Assembly: GCA_041941305.1 (NCBI GenBank)
Contig: JBGTQJ010000055.1
Coordinates: 1 to 64,000 of the forward strand
Reading direction: 5' to 3'
DNA from: JANSWP01 sp041941305
GTDB lineage: Bacteria > Bacteroidota > Bacteroidia > Chitinophagales > Saprospiraceae
Length of the DNA stretch: 64,000 nucleotides
Shown here: positions 35,274 to 43,204 of the stretch, one piece after another
Layout of the letters: each line of letters begins with the position of its first letter
Position numbering within the stretch: position 1 is the stretch's first letter
Notes under the pieces: generated by a model
The model's database searches: none
The model's input: only the letters and a program-made list of their open reading frames with translations
What the model was told of the DNA's origin: nothing
Made by a program: the position numbers and the translations under genes

Positions 35274-35315
35274 AAAAAGGGTTTCCGAAAAAAAATCAAA
35301 TTTCGGAAACCTTTT
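35274..35315 (-). terminator. Hairpin terminator abutting the DinB start codon
   Basis: AAAAAGG/TTTCCGAAA on the left pairs with TTTCGGAAACCTTTTT on the right, with one unpaired base. It serves as terminator for the peroxidase gene that ends at 35418, but it also occupies the place where the DinB leader should be. Confidence 0.8.
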
Positions 35316-35417
35316 TCAAATATATTGTAGAAATCCTGGAATGAACTTTAAAAAAAGGTCAAAAGAGAATCAATTTACTAGCTTACAACTTTTACAACAT
35401 GAATTAGTATTCTGGTG

Positions 35418-36854
35418 CTATTGGATCACCAATTTCACGGTCTTCATACGATCTTCATTTCTAATTTCCAGTAAATATATTCCCTTGATTAAATTGTCTT
35501 TTTTAATCTTATGTTGTTTTCCAGTGAGAAATTCTGTTTTTAATACCTGCCCTGAAAGGGTGGTCAATCGCATTTCAAATGGTTTCGCATCCGGGTTTTC
35601 TATTTCCACGGTAGTAAATTCATTGAAGGGATTGGGAAAAACCTTTACAGATTCTAATAGAGGCAAATGGCGAACAATAGTAGATTCAAAAGGATCCGAC
35701 CATTTTTCATCGGTCAATAAATATTCATCAGTTAAGGTGTGGAGAAAAGCAAGCAAATCTTCTTTTTCCTGGTCATCAAAATGAAAACCCTGAAAATTTG
35801 CCTGTTGAAACCATTGGAATACCGAAGCTTCATGAGGTTGAACCTCTTCACTATAGAATTGAATAACATCCTCCAAGGTCTCAAATCTCCCATCATGCAT
35901 GTATGGTGCAGTATGAACGATATTCCTCAAAGATGGGCTTTTAAAGGCGCCTTCTGCGAAAAAAGGTAAGTCAGTTAACCATCCTGCCATTCCTGGATCA
36001 TCATATTCCATATCCAGTCCGTTATTCATCGGAGAGGCTCCAAAATGAGGAGCAACATGACAAAGGTTGCACGTTACTTCAAACAATTCTTTACCTCTCA
36101 ATTCACTCTCTGTAAAGTTGGTGAATTGATGAGGAGCTGCTTTATCAAATTTACTTTCAAAAGAAATCATAGAACGTACAAATTGCCCCATTGCTATTGC
36201 CATCCGGTCTTGTGTGATTTCAGCATCTCCAAATGCTTGTTGGAATAACTCAGGGTAATAACTGGTCAATTCCATCTTCTGAATAATCAAATCCAAATCT
36301 CCAGCCAATTCATCCTGATTTAAAACAGGTAATAACACTAAGGAGTCTAGGGAATGAACCCTACCATCCCAAAAAAGAAATTTTCCAGGGTTCATTTGGG
36401 GAATAAAAATAATTGGCAAAAACACGTTTGAATTGATTGCCCATTCAATATCATTAAGACTTGGACTATTCCGGGTGGTCAAGGTGCCATTTATTCCTTC
36501 ACTAAATTGTACATCATCTGCGAAAGCAAATTCCTGTTTGTGACAAGAGCCACAGGAAAGGGTATTGTCTGCCGACAGGATTTTGTCATAAAACAACACT
36601 CTTCCCAAGGTAGCTCCTTCATTTGTGATGTTATCAGTAATGGTCAGAGGGTCAAAAGGTTCGTTATTCCAATTACTTACCCCCTCTATAATATGTTCGG
36701 GAAATTCAATGCTTTTGTAATCAAACGGCTCTACAGGTAAATTTGGTTCTTCTCCTAAAAAAGCCATAAAATTTGCAATATTTATTTTTTCGGAACTGGA
36801 GGTGAGTATAAAAAAAGAAGCCAACAGAAAAGTTGGTAGAAAAAACTTCTTCAT
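35418..36854 (-). CDS. Di-haem cytochrome c peroxidase family protein with T9SS sorting domain
   Basis: It belongs to the CcpA/MauG di-haem family. Two CXXCH sites are present, SCGSCHKQEFAF and TCNLCHVAPHFG, and the usual TAPYMHDGRFETLEDVIQFY segment holds the conserved His. After the peroxidase domain of about 400 residues comes a T9SS type A domain (VFPNPFNEFTTVEIENP to KTVKLVIQ), so it is predicted to be exported to the surface. The start at 36854 gives a signal peptide (MKKFFLPTFLLASFFILTSSS); 36902 would add 16 residues encoded by a word-repeat region. The physiological substrate may be peroxide or an oxidisable cofactor. Confidence 0.9.
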   Translation of the reverse strand: MKKFFLPTFLLASFFILTSSSEKINIANFMAFLGEEPNLPVEPFDYKSIEFPEHIIEGVSNWNNEPFDPLTITDNITNEGATLGRVLFYDKILSADNTLSCGSCHKQEFAFADDVQFSEGINGTLTTRNSPSLNDIEWAINSNVFLPIIFIPQMNPGKFLFWDGRVHSLDSLVLLPVLNQDELAGDLDLIIQKMELTSYYPELFQQAFGDAEITQDRMAIAMGQFVRSMISFESKFDKAAPHQFTNFTESELRGKELFEVTCNLCHVAPHFGASPMNNGLDMEYDDPGMAGWLTDLPFFAEGAFKSPSLRNIVHTAPYMHDGRFETLEDVIQFYSEEVQPHEASVFQWFQQANFQGFHFDDQEKEDLLAFLHTLTDEYLLTDEKWSDPFESTIVRHLPLLESVKVFPNPFNEFTTVEIENPDAKPFEMRLTTLSGQVLKTEFLTGKQHKIKKDNLIKGIYLLEIRNEDRMKTVKLVIQ

Positions 36855-36868
36855 AGTGACGGGTTTTA

Positions 36869-36922
36869 AGTCAGTAGGCAGGTAACAGTAGGCAGTTGGC
36901 ACAGGTTGTTAACTGTCAACTG
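36869..36922. repeat. CAGTAGGCAG word repeat upstream of the peroxidase gene
   Basis: CAGTAGGCAG occurs twice (about 36871 and 36885), with partial inverted echoes AACTGTCAACTGG near 36910. It is the peroxidase leader version of the locus-specific word arrays. Confidence 0.6.
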
Positions 36923-37037
36923 GTTTTGAGAGAATGAATTATTTTGCTACTAAATTAGGTGGAAAGCATTAAAAAAAGTATCAAATTCTGACTCTATGCT
37001 AAATGCTTAGCAAAAATTAGGTACCTTAAGGATGAGC

Positions 37038-37868
37038 TTATTTTAACTTGATTCCCTTCGCCCAACAAACTGAGTACCATAATGCAGCATCTGGCAATTG
37101 ACGCCAATTATGTAAATTCTGAATGCTATTTTCAAAGAAAATTTTTGAAACTAACTTTTCCTTTAAAATTAAGGCTTTTGCTCCTTCAATTACACCGATT
37201 AGATTCAATGCATAGCTTTGGAAGGTATTATTTCCATGACAGTCACCAAAAAAGAACAATCCATTTTTTATGTTTTTTGCACCAGCATCATGAAGGAGTG
37301 TTACAAGCCTTCTACCGATATAAGGATCGTTTCCAATTCGATCATAAGAACGACAATAGGCATTCCAAAGTGATTGAAAACCAGGACAATCCGGCGTTGC
37401 CCTGCAAGTGGAATGGTCATCGTCAGCCAATACAATTGTACCACCAGGTTTGGCAGCTTTTAGCATCTGTTCAACCACAACATTTGGATTAGGGACGTGC
37501 TCTAAAACGAACCTGGTATGTACAATATCAAAAGTTCCCCATTCCTTTTCAGCTAAAGGTAAATCCAATGCATTCCCAAGACGAAATTCAACCAAATTGC
37601 CTTCTCCTGATTCATCTGCTAATTCCCTGGCTTGGTTTAGTTGATTTTCATCTCTTTCAATTCCCAAAACTTTCCCATTTTTTCCAACACTTCTTGCCAT
37701 TACTCTCGAAAATTGACCTAAACCACTACCGACATCTAATATTTTCTCTCCAGCCTTCAAGTTTAAAGTAGAAAATGAACGCTCATTGAGTAAGTCATTT
37801 AGCATAGTAAGCCGGGCTTGCTCTTCCGATGAAGTGCCGTGTATGTAAGTTGAGAGTTTCGTTGACAT
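37038..37868 (-). CDS. SAM-dependent methyltransferase
   Basis: This is a class I methyltransferase. Motif I ILDVGSGLGQFSRV is near residue 44, the acidic SAM-ribose position follows in VLGIERDE, and FDIVHTRFVLEHVPNP with AAKPGGTIVLAD make up the later core motifs. The C-terminal 90 residues hold the acceptor side and contain several aromatic residues. The substrate is not evident from sequence. It lies downstream of the fructosamine kinase gene, separated by a word-repeat hairpin. Confidence 0.86.
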   Translation of the reverse strand: MSTKLSTYIHGTSSEEQARLTMLNDLLNERSFSTLNLKAGEKILDVGSGLGQFSRVMARSVGKNGKVLGIERDENQLNQARELADESGEGNLVEFRLGNALDLPLAEKEWGTFDIVHTRFVLEHVPNPNVVVEQMLKAAKPGGTIVLADDDHSTCRATPDCPGFQSLWNAYCRSYDRIGNDPYIGRRLVTLLHDAGAKNIKNGLFFFGDCHGNNTFQSYALNLIGVIEGAKALILKEKLVSKIFFENSIQNLHNWRQLPDAALWYSVCWAKGIKLK

Positions 37869-37947
37869 TTAATAATAAATGATAAATGATAAGTGATGAA
37901 TTTATTAGTGAATCAAAAGTATATTATTTATCATTCATAATTCATCA
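37869..37947. repeat. ATGATAAATGATAA word hairpin between FN3K and methyltransferase genes
   Basis: The left half repeats AATGATAA-like words and the right half repeats ATTTATCATTCAT and ATTCATCATTAT, so the halves fold back on each other. It spans the whole gap between two same-strand genes. Confidence 0.75.
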
Positions 37948-38817
37948 TTATCTAAAGCTATTCAATATACTTCTTACAGAATTAATATAACCACCCCCAA
38001 AAAGATTGACGTGAACCATAAGGTAATACAATTGATAAATTTCAATTCGCTCATTTAAACCAGGCTCGGTAGGATATGCTTCCCGGTAGCTTTGATAAAA
38101 TTGAAATTCAAAACCACCGAATAGTTTGGACATGGCAAGATCCATCTCTCTATGAGAAAAGCTTACAGAAGGGTCTATCAAAACAGGCGTACTTGAGGAA
38201 GAAACCATGAAATTACCACTCCATAAATCACCATGAATCAAGGCTGGAGGTTCATTTGGGAAAATGTTCGGTAGTTTTTTAATCAAATTGTCAAATGATT
38301 GGATATCAGATGTTTGAATCCTATTCTGATTTTGGGCTAATTTAATTTGAGGGCTCAATCGTTCGTTTGCATAAAATGCTGACCAGGTTTCACAATAGTT
38401 ATTTGTTTGAGGAAGTGAACCAATGAAATTATGATGGTCCAGGCCAAATTGTTTTGCACTATGCTGATGCAATGCAGCTAATTGATGACCAAATGATTTC
38501 CAAAAGCCAGCTTTCCGATAACCAGTTTCGACAAATTCCAGCAAAAGGTAGGCAGTACTTTCATCCTTTCCCAAGGCAATAACCCTAGGAATTTTAAAGG
38601 TTTTGGAATTGGATAATAGATCCAGACCTTTTGCTTCAGTTTCAAACATTTCCATAGCATCAGAGTTGGAGTTCATTTTTAAGAAGTATTGCCCAGTTTT
38701 GGTTTCTAAAAGGCGGGCTTGATTGATGCTTCCACCACCAACGTACTTTACTGATTGGATTTTTGTGCCCAGGATTTGTTGGCACTTTTGTTTTAATGTG
38801 TAGGGTAATTCAAACAA
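37948..38817 (-). CDS. Fructosamine kinase family protein
   Basis: Fructosamine-3-kinases phosphorylate sugar adducts on protein lysines, which then break down (deglycation). The protein-kinase-like fold shows the glycine-rich loop VGGGSINQARLLETKTG, the catalytic HGDLWSGNFM and the metal-binding IDPSVSFSHREMDLAM. At 289 residues it matches bacterial members closely. It lies upstream of the methyltransferase gene on the same strand and downstream of the LytTR regulator gene. Confidence 0.93.
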   Translation of the reverse strand: MFELPYTLKQKCQQILGTKIQSVKYVGGGSINQARLLETKTGQYFLKMNSNSDAMEMFETEAKGLDLLSNSKTFKIPRVIALGKDESTAYLLLEFVETGYRKAGFWKSFGHQLAALHQHSAKQFGLDHHNFIGSLPQTNNYCETWSAFYANERLSPQIKLAQNQNRIQTSDIQSFDNLIKKLPNIFPNEPPALIHGDLWSGNFMVSSSSTPVLIDPSVSFSHREMDLAMSKLFGGFEFQFYQSYREAYPTEPGLNERIEIYQLYYLMVHVNLFGGGYINSVRSILNSFR

Positions 38818-38854
38818 AATCAGGAAGGAGAGTTGAAGTTCTTTGTTTGAAAAA

Positions 38855-38897
38855 GCTCAAGGCTCAAATTTTGAAAAAGGAGATTTGAACCTTGAGC
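38855..38897 (-). terminator. Hairpin terminator of the LytTR pair
   Basis: GCTCAAGG-TCAAAT pairs with ATTTGA-CCTTGAGC with one mismatch; on the minus strand it follows the stop at 38908 directly. It uses the GCTCAA word, again repeated twice in one arm. Confidence 0.75.
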
Positions 38898-38907
38898 AAT
38901 TTATTTT

Positions 38908-39633
38908 TTATAGTCTATTTTTATTTATTAAAGTCAGTAACTCTTCACGATAATTTTTTCCAACTGGCAAATGTTTTTTCTGCCCTTTTTCAGTTACTTC
39001 TACCATATTACCTAGTACCGCTTCTATTTTGTTGATGCCAACGATGTATGAACGATGTATTCGTTTAAATAGGTTGGAAGGTAATTTAGATTCCAGACTC
39101 TTCATCGTTTGAAGTGTGATAACTCTTTTACCCTCTTCTATCCGGATAATTACATAATCCTTCAAACCTTCGATATACAATATATCTGCATATTTGACCT
39201 TGATCAACTTTTTGTCTGCTTTAACAAATATAAAATCTTCTCCAGGAGTAACTTCTACCGCAGTTTCTTTGTTCTGAAGATTGATTTGATCAATTGCCTT
39301 ATTGGCTGCTTTCATGAATCTTTCCAAGGAAATAGGCTTTAACAAATAGTCCAAGGCGTCTAGCTCAAATCCTTCAATTGCATAGTTATCATAAGCAGTT
39401 GTAAAGACAACTAGTGGAGGGTTAGAAAGGGTTTTTAGGAAATCAATCCCAGTCAATTGAGGCATTTGGATATCCAAAAACATCAAGTCGATATCATGCT
39501 TTTTCAAAGCCTCATTGGCTTCCAGCGCATTGTTGCATTTTTGGACAAGGTTCAATTCAGGCATTTTCTCAATGTAGGTTTCCAAAACATCGAGAGCAAG
39601 AGGTTCGTCATCTACGATGATGGTATTTATCAT
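38908..39633 (-). CDS. LytTR-type response regulator
   Basis: The receiver domain (residues 1-120) has the acidic VDDEPLAL, the phosphorylated aspartate in LMFLDIQMPQ, and the Thr and Lys positions in FTTAYDN and LDYLLKPIS. The LytTR DNA-binding domain covers about residues 140-241 (IKVKYADILYIEGLKDYVII, LFKRIHRSYIVGINKI). The histidine kinase gene lies 110 bases upstream on the same strand, so this is a classic Bacteroidota LytS/LytR-like pair. The target genes cannot be read from this window. Confidence 0.95.
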   Translation of the reverse strand: MINTIIVDDEPLALDVLETYIEKMPELNLVQKCNNALEANEALKKHDIDLMFLDIQMPQLTGIDFLKTLSNPPLVVFTTAYDNYAIEGFELDALDYLLKPISLERFMKAANKAIDQINLQNKETAVEVTPGEDFIFVKADKKLIKVKYADILYIEGLKDYVIIRIEEGKRVITLQTMKSLESKLPSNLFKRIHRSYIVGINKIEAVLGNMVEVTEKGQKKHLPVGKNYREELLTLINKNRL

Positions 39634-39644
39634 ATTGTTTAATG

Positions 39645-39720
39645 TTGGAGTTTAGAGTTTGGAGTTCAGTAAATAGGGTTACTCCCTTTTCCGAACCCCT
39701 GGCTCCTCACCTGATTGTTT
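39645..39720. repeat. TTGGAGTTTAGAG word array between kinase and regulator genes
   Basis: GGAGTTTAGAGTTTGGAGTTC is a two-copy word array near 39645-39666 and is partly complementary to ACTCCC and GGCTCC further right. It fills the 110-base gap inside the kinase-regulator operon. Confidence 0.5.
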
Positions 39721-39743
39721 TCAATTTAAGTTTGGATTTTAAA

Positions 39744-40805
39744 TTATTCTAAGTCAATGTTCATTTCTACTGCATAAGTATTAGGTTTGTCCTGAATATT
39801 TAATGTATACTTTCCTGGATAAAGCAAATCCAGTCTCCTTCGCACATTTACCAAACCAATACCTCCACTTCTTCTCCTTGTAGGTTTGGGCATCGTTTCA
39901 GGTTTGCTATTTTCAATATACATATAAACATTATTATCGGCTACATCTAGTTTGATATTGACAAACCCTTTGGAAATGTGATTGTTTAACCCATGTTTGA
40001 AACTATTCTCAAGAAAAGGGATAAACATGAGCGGAGCAATATTTTGGTCGCTAATATTTCCAGAAACATCAAAATTAATCTCAACATTTTTTCCTTGCCT
40101 TAAACTTTCCAAATCCAAATAATTTCTAAGATAGTGCACCTCTTTACTTAACAGCACCTGTTTTTCATTGCATTCATACAGCATATAACGCATCATTTCA
40201 GAAAGCTTAATCACAATTTCCGGAGCTTCATCCGATTTTTTCAAAGTTAAAGCGTAGAGATTATTCAAAGTGTTAAACAAAAAATGGGGATTTATCTGAG
40301 ACTTTAAAAAACGCAATTCAGATTGCATCGTTTGGGTATGCAATTCCTGTCGTTCCCGCAAATGCCTCACCCAATCAGATACAATTTTTAAAATGGTAGA
40401 TGAACCAGCTAACACAAAATTTGGGATAAACGAAACATTCAGGTCCTGGACCAATGCATTTTGCAAGTCTGGATAATTGTGAAATTTGAAATATAAAATT
40501 AGGTCCTCTAAGGGCGTTATGATGATTACAGAAAGTATTAATAGTGCTAAATAGGTAAAGAATTTTTTTTGAGTTAAATAGTTAGGGATCAGGTAATTTA
40601 GGTTGAAGTAAACAATCAGACAAAAAATAAATAGCCGGATTAAGTTGTTGCTGAAATTAAAAAAGAAACTACTTTCGGCATTTTGAGACTCAATAAAAGT
40701 TAATGCAAATAATACAAAAACCCAGAAAAAAGTATGATACACCACACGTGTAGTCACAAACTGATACAATTTCTCTCTAAAATCAGGCTTTACAACAAAA
40801 TCCAT
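39744..40805 (-). CDS. LytS-like sensor histidine kinase
   Basis: Four hydrophobic segments fill the first 150 residues, with almost no periplasmic loop. The His_kinase domain follows with the phosphoacceptor His in QINPHFLFNTLNNLYAL, the N box in FIPFLENSFKHGL and the G box in RRSGGIGLVNVRRRLDLLYPG. The start at 40805 (MDFVVKPDFREKL) leaves a normal short cytosolic leader; 40913 would add 36 residues. It signals to the LytTR regulator encoded next. With so little exposed sequence, the signal is probably sensed in the membrane. Confidence 0.94.
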   Translation of the reverse strand: MDFVVKPDFREKLYQFVTTRVVYHTFFWVFVLFALTFIESQNAESSFFFNFSNNLIRLFIFCLIVYFNLNYLIPNYLTQKKFFTYLALLILSVIIITPLEDLILYFKFHNYPDLQNALVQDLNVSFIPNFVLAGSSTILKIVSDWVRHLRERQELHTQTMQSELRFLKSQINPHFLFNTLNNLYALTLKKSDEAPEIVIKLSEMMRYMLYECNEKQVLLSKEVHYLRNYLDLESLRQGKNVEINFDVSGNISDQNIAPLMFIPFLENSFKHGLNNHISKGFVNIKLDVADNNVYMYIENSKPETMPKPTRRRSGGIGLVNVRRRLDLLYPGKYTLNIQDKPNTYAVEMNIDLE

Positions 40806-41041
40806 GAAAAAAGTATTGGAAATTTGGTAATTGGTACTTAAACGAGTGATTTCGGGCAAAAGTTTTGAAATTTTTATGGCAGCGAAGTTAGAATTTTTGA
40901 TTATTTGCGACAATATTCAGAAAATGAAAAATGTTGTGCACTTAAATTTAGATAAATGGGAACCAGGAGAAGATAAAGGATATTTAGAATCAGGTAATTG
41001 GTATTTATGATTTTGCAATACCATAATTTCTCAACAAATCG

Positions 41042-41049
41042 TACTTTTG
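41042..41049 (+). promoter_or_regulatory. Bacteroidota -7 box TACTTTTG upstream of the pterin/nucleoside cluster
   Basis: An exact TAnnTTTG octamer, followed by C, 74 bases before the ATG at 41123. A TTTG lies at 41012-41015, but the spacing of 26 is longer than usual. Confidence 0.55.
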
Positions 41050-41122
41050 CAGCCGTTTTTGAAAAATGAGTTTTGGACCAAATAAAATTCATCATTCATC
41101 ATTCAAAAAACAAATCTAAAAA

Positions 41123-41533
41123 ATGGTTTACCTGACAAGAAGAGAAAGGTTCAATGCAGCACACAAATTGTGGGTGGATGAATGGAGTGAAGAAAAGAAT
41201 CGCGAAGTCTTTGGTAAATGCTCCAATAAAAACTGGCATGGGCACAACTATGACTTGTTCGTGACCGTGAAAGGCAGCCCTGATCCTGTTACTGGTTTTA
41301 TCATTGATGTGAAAAAACTCAGTAAAATTATCAAAGAATATGTTGTAGATAAGCTAGATCATTCCAATCTCAATCTCGACGTTGATTTTTTACCAAAAGG
41401 TATGCAACCTACCACAGAGAACCTGGTAATCCAAATTTGGAAACAATTGGAGCCCAATATTCAGGGATGTCAATTGCACTGTATTAAACTGTATGAAACA
41501 GAAAATATCTACGTGGAATATTTTGGAGAGTAA
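41123..41533 (+). CDS. 6-carboxytetrahydropterin synthase / PTPS family protein
   Basis: QueD-type enzymes convert dihydroneopterin triphosphate to 6-carboxytetrahydropterin (queuosine route) or a related pterin. Zinc ligands are visible as AAHKL and WHGHNY, the catalytic Cys as GKCSN, and the later Asp-His pair as LDHSNLNLD, with Glu in LYETENIYVEYF. The 136 residues match the family. folE, which makes its substrate, starts 63 bases downstream on the same strand, supporting this activity. A role in making tetrahydrobiopterin-like cofactors is the alternative. Confidence 0.92.
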   Translation: MVYLTRRERFNAAHKLWVDEWSEEKNREVFGKCSNKNWHGHNYDLFVTVKGSPDPVTGFIIDVKKLSKIIKEYVVDKLDHSNLNLDVDFLPKGMQPTTENLVIQIWKQLEPNIQGCQLHCIKLYETENIYVEYFGE

Positions 41534-41596
41534 ACCAAATGCCTGATGATTGGTTAACTAGTTGTAATCTGATTTCAAACCAATTCCAATCCCTTC

Positions 41597-42193
41597 ATGT
41601 CCTACGAAAAAAAAGAGAATTACGATAAACAAATCACTTCTGAGCTCACTGATTCTTATAATGATATTTTGCTTAAATTAGGTGAAAATCCTGAGCGTGA
41701 AGGATTAGCCAAAACTCCAAAAAGAGTTGCGAAAGCCTTGCAGTTTTTAACCCAAGGTTATAAAATGGACGCTGAAAAAATCCTTCGCTCTGCGATGTTT
41801 AAAGAGGAGTATAGTGAAATGGTGATTGTCAAGGACATCGAAGTTTATTCCCTCTGCGAGCACCATATGTTGCCTTTTTTTGGCAAAGCTCACGTTGCAT
41901 ACATTCCAAATGGCTATATTGTGGGATTAAGCAAAATCCCCCGTGTAATTGATGTATTTTCAAGGAGATTACAAGTACAGGAAAGATTAACCGGAGAAAT
42001 ATTGAATTGCATTCAAAAAACATTGAACCCCTTTGGAGCAGCAGTAGTCATTGAAGCAAGTCATCTTTGCATGATGATGAGAGGTGTTCAAAAACAAAAC
42101 TCAGTTACGACGACCTCTGCTTTCACAGGCGTTTTTGAAAATGTAGAGACGAGGAACGAATTTTTAAACTTAATTTCCTCAAAATTGCACTAG
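41597..42193 (+). CDS. folE: GTP cyclohydrolase I
   Basis: FolE opens GTP to dihydroneopterin triphosphate, the first step of folate and of QueD-type pterins. Zinc-binding CEHHMLPFFGKAHVAYIP and the later SHLCMMMRG Cys, plus GLSKIPRVIDVFSRRLQVQERLT and SVTTTSAFTG, are diagnostic. At 198 residues the length is normal. The ATG at 41597 is the first in the frame after a stop. It is followed by a word-repeat hairpin that runs up to the start of PNP. Confidence 0.97.
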   Translation: MSYEKKENYDKQITSELTDSYNDILLKLGENPEREGLAKTPKRVAKALQFLTQGYKMDAEKILRSAMFKEEYSEMVIVKDIEVYSLCEHHMLPFFGKAHVAYIPNGYIVGLSKIPRVIDVFSRRLQVQERLTGEILNCIQKTLNPFGAAVVIEASHLCMMMRGVQKQNSVTTTSAFTGVFENVETRNEFLNLISSKLH

Positions 42194-42202
42194 CTCTAAT
42201 TT

Positions 42203-42275
42203 CGAATGATGAATTATAAATGATGAATGACGAATGAATTCATACTAGAACATTTATCATTCATCATCCAAAAAT
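42203..42275. repeat. GAATGATGAAT word hairpin between folE and PNP genes
   Basis: AATGATGAATTATAAATGATGAATGACGAATGAAT-like words on the left are mirrored by ATTTATCATTCATCAT on the right. The same word occurs near 37870, 41090 and 52190. It ends a few bases before the GTG start of the next gene. Confidence 0.75.
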
Positions 42276-42281
42276 TATCCA

Positions 42282-43100
42282 GTGAATTACCTTCAAAAGA
42301 TAAATCAGGCAGTAGAATACCTCAAAGGAAAAACCAAATATAGTCCTGAACTTGGATTAATACTCGGCTCTGGATTGGGCATGCTGGCAGATCATATCGT
42401 CGACCCAGATTGCTTTCCCTTTGAAGATATTCCTCACTTTCCAGTTTCTACCGTTGAAGGTCATCAGGGCCAGATTGTAATTGGAAAATTGAAAGGCAAG
42501 ATTGTTTTGGCATTGCAGGGAAGAGTACATTACTATGAGGGATATACGATGAAAGAAGTCACTTTTCCGGTGAGGGTCATGCAAAAATTGGGGATTGAAA
42601 AATTAATTGTCACCAACTCTTGTGGAGGAATTAGGGAACCTCATTATGCAGGATCTCTGATGTTTATTAAAGATCACGTCAATTTGATGGGAGACAATCC
42701 GCTTATGGGTGAAAACTTTGAGGAGCTAGGTGTTCGTTTCCCTGATATGTCTAAAGCCTATGACCCGGATTTAATAGAATTAGGCCGAAAAGTTGCAAAA
42801 GAAATAAATCTGGATATGTTTGAAGGAACTTTTGCCGCTGTAAGTGGTCCAACCTATGAAACACATGCAGAATTAAACTACTTAAGAGTAATTGGCGTAG
42901 ATGCTGTGGGCATGTCAACAGTTCCAGAAGTTATTGTTGCCAATCACGCAGGCATCAAATCTCTGGGTATTTCCTGCATAACGGATGTACCGCTTAACAA
43001 TCCAGGAGTAGAATTAACACATGAAGAAGTAGTCGAAACCGCAGCCAAAGCCCGCCCCAATTTTATCAAATTAGTTTCTGGAATAATAGAAAAGATATGA
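42282..43100 (+). CDS. Purine-nucleoside phosphorylase (trimeric type)
   Basis: PNP phosphorolyses purine (deoxy)nucleosides to base plus (deoxy)ribose-1-phosphate. Motifs LGLILGSGLGMLADHI, VEGHQGQIVIG, GRVHYYEGYTM, TNSCGGI, GPTYETHAELNYLRVIG and AVGMSTVPEVIVANHAG are all present in 272 residues. The start is a GTG at 42282 (GTGAATTACC), because the next in-frame ATG is inside the conserved core. The start lies right after the word hairpin. The thymidine phosphorylase gene follows 104 bases later. Confidence 0.95.
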   Translation: MNYLQKINQAVEYLKGKTKYSPELGLILGSGLGMLADHIVDPDCFPFEDIPHFPVSTVEGHQGQIVIGKLKGKIVLALQGRVHYYEGYTMKEVTFPVRVMQKLGIEKLIVTNSCGGIREPHYAGSLMFIKDHVNLMGDNPLMGENFEELGVRFPDMSKAYDPDLIELGRKVAKEINLDMFEGTFAAVSGPTYETHAELNYLRVIGVDAVGMSTVPEVIVANHAGIKSLGISCITDVPLNNPGVELTHEEVVETAAKARPNFIKLVSGIIEKI

Positions 43101-43128
43101 TATCCTGTTATCTTCAATCTGCAATCTA

Positions 43129-43199
43129 TTGTCGGTTTTTGGTTGTCAATAATCTCATTAAGGACAACTGACAAACGACAACTCACAACCGACAACTGA
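43129..43199. repeat. GACAACTGAC word hairpin between PNP and deoA genes
   Basis: Left TTGTCGGTTTTTGGTTGTC pairs with the right words ACGACAACTCACAACCGACAA. The word GACAAC occurs four times. The right edge is five bases from the deoA ATG at 43205. Confidence 0.75.
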
Positions 43200-43204
43200 G
43201 GACT

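Noticed and set aside
41050..41122. preQ1 or other pterin-related riboswitch before the QueD-like gene
   Set aside because: The 70-base leader is low-complexity and shows no known aptamer pattern.
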